Shown piece after piece: positions 1 to 4,981 of a stretch of 11,408 nucleotides of DNA. The notes below the pieces were generated by a model, which saw only the letters and a program-made list of their open reading frames with translations, was not told the DNA's origin and searched no databases. Position numbers and translations under genes: made by a program. The stretch comes from an uncultured Flavobacterium sp. (GTDB lineage Bacteria; Bacteroidota; Bacteroidia; Flavobacteriales; Flavobacteriaceae). Numbering within the stretch: position 1 is the stretch's first letter; every line of letters starts with the position of its first letter. The stretch spans positions 1 through 11,408 of the forward strand of contig NZ_CAMLRU010000078.1 of NCBI RefSeq assembly GCF_946482535.1, read 5' to 3'.

Positions 1-47
1 TTGAAGAAATACTAACCACTATCAACCAATTTGTTAAACTCCTGTAA
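1..47 (+). CDS. C-terminal end of an upstream gene, possibly a receiver domain (partial)
   Basis: Only the last 14 codons and a TAA stop are in the window. The reading frame starts at base 3; the other two forward frames hit stops almost at once. The peptide EEILTTINQFVKLL resembles the last helix of a CheY-like receiver domain, as found at the end of hybrid histidine kinases or response regulators. The stop lies 12 bases before the LytTR regulator, so the two are probably co-transcribed and may be signalling partners. The family assignment is inferred from very little sequence. Confidence 0.5.
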   Translation, partial: EEILTTINQFVKLL

Positions 48-59
48 AAAACCCTAAAT

Positions 60-779
60 ATGAAAAACTGTATTATCATTGACGATGAAATGATGGCAAG
101 AGCAATCATCTCAGAACTGGTTACTACAAAATCCTCTATGAATGTAGTGGCCGAATTTTCCAATGCCATTGAAGCACTCAAATATTTGAACAAAAATAAA
201 GTGGATTTGATTTTTCTCGATATTCACATGCCCGATTTTAACGGTTTTGATTTTATTAATACCATCAAACATCCTGTGAACGTGATTTTGGTCACCTCTG
301 ATAAAAATTTTGCCATTGATGCTTTTGAATATGATTGTATTGTAGACTATTTAGTAAAACCCATTACGGAAGAACGTTTTGAAAAAGCCATGCTTAAATT
401 AAAAGAAGTCGACGGAAGATTCAACAAGAATCAAAAAGCGACCGAAAGCAGAATTGATTCAGACAGCAGTCGAGAGTTTTACATCAACAAAAACAACCGT
501 TTGATCAAGATTGATGTCAATACAATTCTTTATTTTATGGCCAAAGGAGATTATGTTTACTTGAAAACCGAAACCAACAATTACACCATCCACAATACTT
601 TGAAGAAGATTGAAAGTAAACTGCCCAAAGATTTATTCTTTAAAGGGCATCGGTCTTATATCATCAATACTAAAAAGATAATAGATATTGAAGACAACAG
701 CGTCTTGATTGGAAAAGATGTGATTCCGATTAGCCGAAGAAACAGACCCGAACTTATGAAGCGTGTCCTTTTATTGTGA
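60..779 (+). CDS. LytTR-family two-component response regulator
   Basis: A 239-residue cytoplasmic transcription regulator. Residues 1-115 form a CheY-like receiver with the acidic pocket D8/D9, phospho-acceptor D54 in LDIHMPDFNGFDF, the switch threonine T79 and the conserved K100-P101. After a linker, residues about 138-238 form a LytTR DNA-binding domain with the typical FFKGHRSYIINTKKI and IPISRRNRPEL motifs. All residues needed for phosphorylation are present, so it should be a working regulator. LytTR proteins bind pairs of 9-bp direct repeats; such a pair lies 173 bases beyond its stop, in front of the next gene. The start is 12 bases after the previous stop, and no strong Shine-Dalgarno is seen. 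The cognate sensor is probably encoded just upstream, outside the window. Confidence 0.95.
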   Translation: MKNCIIIDDEMMARAIISELVTTKSSMNVVAEFSNAIEALKYLNKNKVDLIFLDIHMPDFNGFDFINTIKHPVNVILVTSDKNFAIDAFEYDCIVDYLVKPITEERFEKAMLKLKEVDGRFNKNQKATESRIDSDSSREFYINKNNRLIKIDVNTILYFMAKGDYVYLKTETNNYTIHNTLKKIESKLPKDLFFKGHRSYIINTKKIIDIEDNSVLIGKDVIPISRRNRPELMKRVLLL

Positions 780-805
780 GACTCTGTTCTTAGTTGTCCC
801 AATAG

Positions 806-849
806 AAACCTCTTTAGGAATTGCATTTCTGAAGAGGTTTTTTTATTTT
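806..849 (+). terminator. Rho-independent terminator after the LytTR regulator
   Basis: AAACCTCTT (806-814) pairs perfectly with AAGAGGTTT (832-840). The stem can extend inward with two G-U pairs to about 15 bp around a 5-base loop (821-825). A T-rich tract follows immediately (838-849). It lies 26 bases after the regulator stop and separates that unit from the secreted-protein gene. Confidence 0.9.
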
Positions 850-952
850 CTTAAAGAAATTCTTTCGGTTCGACAAATGGTTTTCAACTCTTACAAATTA
901 ATGCTTTTTATCGAATAAATATGCATTTGGTAGTGTTTTTTACCGCTTATCT

Positions 953-982
953 ACAGTTAGTTGCATTTTATCTAAAGTTAAA
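953..982 (+). promoter_or_regulatory. Putative LytTR operator: two 9-bp direct repeats with 12-bp spacer
   Basis: ACAGTTAGT (953-961) and AAAGTTAAA (974-982) are separated by 12 bp. The first copy fits the published LytTR half-site pattern [TA][AC][CA]GTTN[AG][TG] at every position; the second departs only at the last base. The wider repeat TTATCTACAGTTA / TTATCTAAAGTTA (947-959 and 968-980) has one mismatch over 13 bases and a 21-bp period, which puts both copies on the same face of the helix. It sits 98 bases upstream of the secreted-protein start and beside a LytTR gene. Apart from this pair, the terminator and a weak promoter box, I see nothing else in 780-1080. Binding is inferred. Confidence 0.6.
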
Positions 983-1025
983 TGGTCGTTCGTCTAATTT
1001 TTTAAAATAGCCGGAAAACCTTGCT

Positions 1026-1033
1026 GATATTTG
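1026..1033 (+). promoter_or_regulatory. Weak candidate -7 box for the secreted-protein gene
   Basis: GATATTTG matches the Bacteroidetes TAnnTTTG element except at the first base. It lies 47 bases before the ATG at 1081, and no clear -33 TTG is seen, as expected for an activator-dependent promoter. If real, the LytTR-like repeats would be centred roughly 70 bp upstream of the start site. TAATTTTT at 995-1002 is an alternative. Confidence 0.3.
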
Positions 1034-1080
1034 TACCATGATTAGCCCTAATATCTTATAAATCATTAAAAACAAGTATC

Positions 1081-1908
1081 ATGAAAAAAATTACAAACAG
1101 TATAGTAAAAACTACCGCCCCTAAGTGGTTATTGTTAGTTGTTATGGTTTTTATGACTAAAAACCTACAAGCCGCAAATTTCTTCTCTACAGTTAAATCT
1201 AACTTAACGATTGAAAGACATCGTGTTTGGATTAATGTAACAGACAGTTCAACCGGAGCGTTTTCCCAAACGCTTTTCGGATACAGAACCGGCGCAACCG
1301 ATGGTTATGATCCCGGTCTAGACGGAGCCTATTTTAATGATGGCGCTATTGCTTTGACCTCATTAATCGGAGCCGACAGATATACCATTCAATTCAAAGG
1401 CCTCAACTATAACATTAACGATGTCATTCCGTTGAGTTTCACAACCAATTACAGTGGTAATTTTACCTTTGCTTTTGATCATGCCGATGGTTTCTTTTTA
1501 AGCAACTCGCAACCGGTTTATATTTTGGATACCCAAACCTATATTTATACTAATATTAAAAACGCCAATTACACATTCAGCAGTGCCAGCGGTATGTTTA
1601 ATGACCGCTTTAAATTGGTTTTTTACAATCCGAATGAGGTTTCCAGCTTGGGTACTAATGAAATCTTTACCGCCAAAAATCTTGTAGTAGTACAACAGCA
1701 GGAAAATATCTTAATCCAAACCGGGAATACTGTATTGGAAAGTGTGGCTATTTACAATTTGAACGGTCAAATAATTTATCAAAATTATGATGTGGATGAT
1801 AATGAATTAATCATCTCCAACTTGAAGATTGAGCGCCAACCGGTAATCATCAGAGCTATCACAAAAGATGGAATTATGGTTTCCAAAAAATGGTTGTATT
1901 ACCGATAA
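1081..1908 (+). CDS. Small secreted protein consisting of a T9SS type C-like sorting module
   Basis: A 275-residue predicted secreted protein. An N-terminal signal peptide has a positive start (MKK), a hydrophobic core at about 16-27 and probable cleavage after NLQA or NLQAA (31/32). Residues about 40-185 form a beta-rich region with the motif GYRTGATDGYDPGLDGAYF near 68-85 and GMFNDRFKLVFYN near 171-183. Residues about 190-275 resemble a flavobacterial type IX sorting domain: a VxxYxLxGQxxY-like motif (222-233) and a KDGIMVSKKWLYY end. From memory of the family, this whole arrangement is normally the last part of much larger Flavobacterium surface proteins; here it stands almost alone behind the signal peptide. 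Export by the Sec and type IX systems to the surface or medium is inferred. It follows a putative LytTR operator. No enzymatic motif is seen. Confidence 0.8.
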   Translation: MKKITNSIVKTTAPKWLLLVVMVFMTKNLQAANFFSTVKSNLTIERHRVWINVTDSSTGAFSQTLFGYRTGATDGYDPGLDGAYFNDGAIALTSLIGADRYTIQFKGLNYNINDVIPLSFTTNYSGNFTFAFDHADGFFLSNSQPVYILDTQTYIYTNIKNANYTFSSASGMFNDRFKLVFYNPNEVSSLGTNEIFTAKNLVVVQQQENILIQTGNTVLESVAIYNLNGQIIYQNYDVDDNELIISNLKIERQPVIIRAITKDGIMVSKKWLYYR

Positions 1909-1949
1909 AATGTATTTCATCACAAAATTTTGAATTCGATATCAATTAA

Positions 1950-1997
1950 AAAGGATATAATGACAAGTCACCCCGAACTTTGAGCATTATATCCTTT
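1950..1997. repeat. Intergenic 13-bp perfect inverted repeat
   Basis: AAAGGATATAATG (1950-1962) is the exact reverse complement of CATTATATCCTTT (1985-1997), around a 22-base centre. Beyond an AA/AA mismatch the arms match again for 5 bp (CAATT 1943-1947 / AATTG 2000-2004). Inside the centre, AAGT (1965-1968) can pair with ACTT (1977-1980). No long T-run follows on the + strand, so it is at best a weak terminator for the secreted-protein gene; on the - strand five Ts follow. It may instead be a dispersed intergenic element. The function is unknown. Confidence 0.6.
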
Positions 1998-2046
1998 AAA
2001 ATTGTATCATTCGTCGAATAAAAAAAATTCAAAATTCCATAAACCC

Positions 2047-2054
2047 TAACTTTG
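2047..2054 (+). promoter_or_regulatory. TAnnTTTG promoter box for the three-gene operon
   Basis: TAACTTTG is a perfect match to the Bacteroidetes -7 consensus. It predicts a start of transcription near 2058-2061. This makes the GTG at 2054 impossible as a start codon and the ATG at 2063 almost leaderless, and it favours the ATG at 2087. A -33 TTG is not obvious; TTC at 2028-2030 is the nearest. Confidence 0.6.
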
Positions 2055-2086
2055 TGACAGCTATGAAATCAAACGAAATATTAATA

Positions 2087-2524
2087 ATGAATAATCAGCA
2101 TACCCCGGTTGATTATTACAACGCAGTAGGTCTGATTTATGACAATTCAATTTATATTAACAAGAAAGATTGTTTGATCAGACTGGAATTAAATTTAATT
2201 CGTAACATTTATTTTAAAAAAGAAAAAGCTATAACCAACAATGTTTTTTTATTATCGACCGGTTTGTTTTTGATGGCAATAATTGGCCTAACAGACAAGT
2301 TTGTTCCGGTTGATTTTAAAGCTATCGGTTACATTGCTGCTTCTATAATTTTGGTCCTTGCCTTTTTAGTGAAGTTTAATAATTATAAAATTATCATTAC
2401 CACTATCAACAGCAATATCATTACCACCAACATCAATGCAGAATATCGTGAGGATGGTATGGAATTGGTAACCCAAATAAGAAATAATATCAGTAAAGAG
2501 AACACATTGATTAGAGCAGTATAA
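2087..2524 (+). CDS. Two-helix membrane protein of unknown function, possible PH-like fold
   Basis: 145 residues from the chosen ATG. The frame is open back to a GTG at 2054, but that codon lies inside the TAACTTTG promoter box, and the ATG at 2063 would leave almost no leader. Two hydrophobic helices (about 52-68 and 79-95) form a hairpin. They are flanked by beta-rich stretches (about 13-46 and 99-120) and a C-terminal charged helix (121-135). This strand-helix pair-strand-helix plan resembles small bacterial PH-like membrane proteins such as the DUF6232 type, but this is only a layout comparison. The stop codon is followed directly by the next ATG, so translation of the two genes is probably coupled. 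I do not recognise a specific function. An ancillary role at the inner membrane is possible. Confidence 0.75.
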   Translation: MNNQHTPVDYYNAVGLIYDNSIYINKKDCLIRLELNLIRNIYFKKEKAITNNVFLLSTGLFLMAIIGLTDKFVPVDFKAIGYIAASIILVLAFLVKFNNYKIIITTINSNIITTNINAEYREDGMELVTQIRNNISKENTLIRAV

Positions 2525-2821
2525 ATGACACCTGTAAGTGCATACTATCCTTCACTTGGATTACTGGAAAGAAAAAACCTCACTTTGTATAGTGCAGGAG
2601 ATAAAACCGTCTTTTTAGAGAATGTAACTTTAGTCTCAATTTATAAGGAAAAAAGACCCTTTCAAAAGCTTTTAAAAGTATTACTGGGAGAAAAATACAA
2701 TTTTGTTATTTTCTTGAAAAACGATAAACAAATTGAATTTTCTTTTGGTGAAGAAAAACTAGCTATGGCTCTCGAATTAAAAAATGAAATTATCAAAAGA
2801 AAATTAAAACTATCTGAATAA
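2525..2821 (+). CDS. Small soluble protein of unknown function, possibly PH-like
   Basis: 98 residues with no signal peptide or membrane segment. The ATG follows the preceding stop with no gap, which suggests coupled translation. It shows alternating hydrophobic strands (NLTLYSAG, TVFLENVTLVSIYK, YNFVIFLKND, QIEFSFG) and a C-terminal helix rich in Lys and Glu (about 75-96). Five or more short strands capped by one helix suit a PH-like domain and echo the strand and helix parts of the membrane protein before it, so the pair may be related or may assemble together. That is inference. The family is not recognised. Confidence 0.7.
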   Translation: MTPVSAYYPSLGLLERKNLTLYSAGDKTVFLENVTLVSIYKEKRPFQKLLKVLLGEKYNFVIFLKNDKQIEFSFGEEKLAMALELKNEIIKRKLKLSE

Positions 2822-2825
2822 TCTA

Positions 2826-3206
2826 ATGAAGGAAAAGATATTAATTTATGATCGTTCATTGGGCTATGCCATTTACTTAGATAAAATCTTAAAAGAGAAC
2901 TACGAAACTAAATTAATCACTAAAAATCTTATCCTGAATAAGTTAGATATATTCTACTTTGACACTATCATTTTTATGATTAACGAAATAGAAGATATTC
3001 ATTTGTTTAGTAAAATTTACGCTTCCAGCAAAGGGATTAATTTATTTCTTGGGATTACACAAAAAAAATTTACAGAACACTTGAAAAATTTAAATGATGT
3101 GCACTACATCAATATGGAATTGAACAAAACAGATATAGTTAAATTTATCAACAAGCAATTAAATGGCTACCAAATAAAAAACAAACAACACAACGGATTC
3201 ATATAA
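2826..3206 (+). CDS. Degenerate receiver-like (CheY-fold) protein
   Basis: 126 residues, starting 4 bases after the previous stop, so it is the last gene of this three-gene unit. The order of strands and helices looks like a receiver domain: strand 1 EKILIYD (3-9), strand 3 FDTIIFMIN (45-53), strand 4 INLFLGIT (71-78), strand 5 VHYINM (92-97) and a final helix NKTDIVKFINKQL (100-112). The phospho-acceptor Asp expected after strand 3 is replaced by about M51, and the conserved Lys after strand 5 by about M97, so it should not be phosphorylated. D9 remains. It may act as a protein-protein interaction module. The fold is inferred from the pattern alone, without an alignment. Confidence 0.7.
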   Translation: MKEKILIYDRSLGYAIYLDKILKENYETKLITKNLILNKLDIFYFDTIIFMINEIEDIHLFSKIYASSKGINLFLGITQKKFTEHLKNLNDVHYINMELNKTDIVKFINKQLNGYQIKNKQHNGFI

Positions 3207-3277
3207 AGTATACTACTGAGTAAAAAATTTAAAGCAATAAAATTTAACTTTACCGGAAGTTTGTTTTTTACCATACC

Positions 3278-3340
3278 TATCTGTTTTTGAGCAGATAAGC
3301 TCCGAAAACTATACTCCAATATTGGGCAGGAGCTATAGTT
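3278..3340 (+). other. Structured non-coding stretch, possible small RNA or operon 3' leader
   Basis: The 256 bases between the left operon and the DUF465 gene hold no ORF but several hairpins. TATCTG (3278-3283) pairs with CAGATA (3292-3297). AACTATA-CTCC (3307-3317) pairs with GGAG-C-TATAGTT (3329-3340) with one bulged C. AGCTCC (3298-3303) can pair instead with GGAGCT (3329-3334), so two folds compete. A near-consensus TAACTTTA box (3245-3252) and the terminator at 3362-3391 would give an RNA of about 130 bases. It matches no RNA family that I recognise and could simply be the 3' end of the operon transcript. Confidence 0.35.
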
Positions 3341-3361
3341 CATGTTTTTGATAGATTATTG

Positions 3362-3391
3362 AACCGTCTTTTTTTTAAAGACGGTTTTTTT
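3362..3391 (+). terminator. Rho-independent terminator, + strand
   Basis: AACCGTCTTT (3362-3371) and AAAGACGGTT (3377-3386) form a perfect 10-bp stem with a 5-T loop, followed by a run of Ts to 3391. It ends the + strand transcription unit and faces a - strand terminator about 23 bases away. Confidence 0.92.
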
Positions 3392-3413
3392 ATACAATTT
3401 TGTGAGAGGACAT

Positions 3414-3439
3414 AAAAAAACCACGTCTTTCAACGTGGT
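3414..3439 (-). terminator. Rho-independent terminator of the cco cluster, - strand
   Basis: ACCACGT (3420-3426) and ACGTGGT (3433-3439) form a 7-bp stem with a 6-base loop. On the - strand the stem is followed by a run of seven Ts (complement of 3414-3420). It lies 23 bases beyond the DUF465 gene stop and closes the - strand unit. Confidence 0.88.
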
Positions 3440-3462
3440 CAACTTACTCAATTAACTTCAAT

Positions 3463-3693
3463 CTATTTATTCAAATGGGCATAAATTTCGTCTTTCAAGA
3501 ACAATAATTTGGTCTTAAGTTCATGCATAAAGTTATCATTTGCAATCTCTGAACCCATATTGATTCGGTGAATTTGATGCTCAATTTCGTGGTATTCATC
3601 AAAAAGATTTCTGAAATGAGTATCCGAAATTTTAAGTTCGTGAATTCTTTCTTTATGTTCCGGGAATTCGTGTAGTAAATCGTGCTTTTCCAT
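3463..3693 (-). CDS. DUF465 (YdcH-like) small helical protein
   Basis: 76 residues, wholly helical in appearance and rich in Glu, His and Lys, with no signal peptide. The pattern LLHEFPEHKERIHELK, then HFRNLFDEYHEIEHQIHRIN, a short break, and LKTKLLFLKDEIYAHL at the end is that of the DUF465/YdcH family (Pfam PF04325), whose members form short antiparallel coiled-coil hairpins. Their biochemical role is not established. It is the last gene before the - strand terminator and lies 75 bases after the SafE-family gene, across a 10-bp tandem repeat. It may be a passenger at the end of the cco unit or may have its own promoter; I see no clear TAnnTTTG box before it. Confidence 0.85.
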   Translation of the reverse strand: MEKHDLLHEFPEHKERIHELKISDTHFRNLFDEYHEIEHQIHRINMGSEIANDNFMHELKTKLLFLKDEIYAHLNK

Positions 3694-3710
3694 GGGTGTG
3701 AGTTTTAGTG

Positions 3711-3760
3711 TTTAATATTGTTTAAAGTGGTTTAAGACTGTTTAAAATGGTTTAAGATTG
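3711..3760. repeat. Five tandem 10-bp units, TTTAAnnnKG
   Basis: TTTAATATTG, TTTAAAGTGG, TTTAAGACTG, TTTAAAATGG and TTTAAGATTG follow one another without gaps. Units 2-3 and 4-5 also form a 20-bp repeat with two differences. The TTTAA steps recur every 10 bp, close to one helical turn, so the stretch may be bent. It fills most of the gap between the SafE-family stop and the DUF465 start. Confidence 0.85.
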
Positions 3761-3768
3761 TTGGTTTA

Positions 3769-4470
3769 TTAATGGCAATTGGCTTCTGCCTGAACAAATA
3801 AGTTCATATTGCTGGGTGAAATATAGGCAATGTCTAATCCCATGCCTCTTAGTACAAATAACAATCCGATGATAACGGTTATTAAAGGTACTACTTTCTG
3901 TAATTTATTCCTGAAAGGCATAGACAAAATACTGCTAACATAAACAACGGCACTCATCATTGGAATGGTTCCCAAGCCGTAAAGCAACATATAAGTCACG
4001 CCCAAAGTCACATTTTGCATAGCAATAGCGCCAAAGAGTGCGGCATATACCAAACCACAAGGCAACAAACCATTAAAGATTCCGATTGTAAAAAAAGCAT
4101 CAGCGGTTTTGCGTTTGAATTGGCTTCCCAAACTGCTTTTCACTTTAGAAATCAAATGATAAACAGGCTTTGAAAAATTATATTTTACCAATACTCTTTC
4201 GGGGATTATTGCTATTAAAATCATCAAAACACCCAATACAATCGAAAATCGTTGTTGCATTCCGGCAAGGTATAATCCTTTACCCAATAAGCCGAACAAC
4301 AATCCTAACGTGGCGTAAGAAGTCAACCTTCCGGCGTGATACAACAGAATTTGCAACGCTTTTTTAGTCGAATTATTTCGGTCTACCGGCAACATCATAG
4401 CTATAGGTCCGCACATCCCAATGCAGTGCAAACTGGAAACTAAGCCGAATATGATAGCCGTGTAAAGCAT
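3769..4470 (-). CDS. SafE / UreH_2-family membrane protein of the cco cluster
   Basis: 233 residues, about six membrane helices. The N-terminal HCIGMCGP motif (H15, C16, C20) and a matching NGLLPCGLVYAAL in the second half (C138) mark the COG2836 / UreH_2 family, often labelled sulfite exporter TauE/SafE-like. YHAGR (44-48) and GLGT (165-168) are also typical. The paired Cys motifs in membrane helices, and the place right after ccoH, suggest a role in moving or reducing copper or thiols during cbb3 assembly rather than sulfite export. That role is inference; the substrate is not known from the sequence. The start codon at 4470 is preceded closely by four 7-bp tandem repeats. The C-terminal tail ends in NCH. 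Confidence 0.88.
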   Translation of the reverse strand: MLYTAIIFGLVSSLHCIGMCGPIAMMLPVDRNNSTKKALQILLYHAGRLTSYATLGLLFGLLGKGLYLAGMQQRFSIVLGVLMILIAIIPERVLVKYNFSKPVYHLISKVKSSLGSQFKRKTADAFFTIGIFNGLLPCGLVYAALFGAIAMQNVTLGVTYMLLYGLGTIPMMSAVVYVSSILSMPFRNKLQKVVPLITVIIGLLFVLRGMGLDIAYISPSNMNLFVQAEANCH

Positions 4471-4474
4471 TTTT

Positions 4475-4502
4475 AGTTATAAGTTATGAGTTATGAGTTA
4501 TG
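4475..4502. repeat. Four tandem 7-bp units (AGTTATG) before the SafE-family start
   Basis: AGTTATA, AGTTATG, AGTTATG and AGTTATG run head to tail. On the - strand they read as CATAACT units ending 4 bases before the ATG, thus across the ribosome binding region. Unit number may vary by strand slippage and alter spacing or structure there, but not the reading frame, because the repeat is outside the coding region. Confidence 0.85.
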
Positions 4503-4522
4503 AATTTTGCCATTGCCATTCA

Positions 4523-4969
4523 TTAAAAATAAATTTCTTCTTTATTCAAATAGGTTTTCCCTTCGTATTCCCAGGCTATAGTAATACCCCAAAGACCGCC
4601 AACCAGATTGTTTTTAGGTATGAGCAAATCGGAAGCGGACAATGAAATAGGGATTTCAAAATCCAGCTTTTGGTTTGACGGTCTGTATAGGGATACTTTT
4701 CCTTTTATTTTGGCAGCATCGAACTCGGCAGGAAACTGCACGGTTATTCCTTCTGCTGTTTTATTGATGGCTACATTTACTTTTAAATTGTTGGCATTTT
4801 GAATGCTTTCAATATTGCTTTGTACCAGTTTTTCTTTCTTGTAATATTGTTCGGTAACCATTTCATTATCGTATTTACTATCAGATTGCACTTTGAAAAC
4901 AAAGTATAATATGAAGCTCATGAACAATGCAAATGCGATTACAATTCCTTTTCCCCAGTTAATTTTCAT
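4523..4969 (-). CDS. ccoH: cbb3 oxidase assembly protein CcoH (FixH family)
   Basis: 148 residues. A short cytoplasmic start (MKINWGKG), one membrane helix (about 8-26) and a periplasmic domain. The sequence YDNEMVTEQYYKKEKLVQ (33-50), followed by a beta-rich domain (63-148), is that of FixH proteins (PF05751). CcoH is an inner-membrane factor needed for stable assembly of the cbb3 complex, and in studied bacteria it contacts CcoN and the assembly intermediates. It starts 12 bases after ccoG and is followed by the SafE-family gene. Length and order are typical. Confidence 0.92.
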   Translation of the reverse strand: MKINWGKGIVIAFALFMSFILYFVFKVQSDSKYDNEMVTEQYYKKEKLVQSNIESIQNANNLKVNVAINKTAEGITVQFPAEFDAAKIKGKVSLYRPSNQKLDFEIPISLSASDLLIPKNNLVGGLWGITIAWEYEGKTYLNKEEIYF

Positions 4970-4981
4970 GATTCTTGTTTT

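Noticed and set aside
840..946. A hidden small gene in the gap after the LytTR regulator
   Set aside because: No frame there has a start with a meaningful open length; the stretch is AT-rich and shows only a short AAAGAA/TTCTTT inverted word.
1932..1943. Adjacent GAATTC and GATATC palindromes, and CAAAATTTTG at 1923-1932
   Set aside because: Short self-complementary words are expected by chance in AT-rich intergenic DNA, and nothing ties them to a function.
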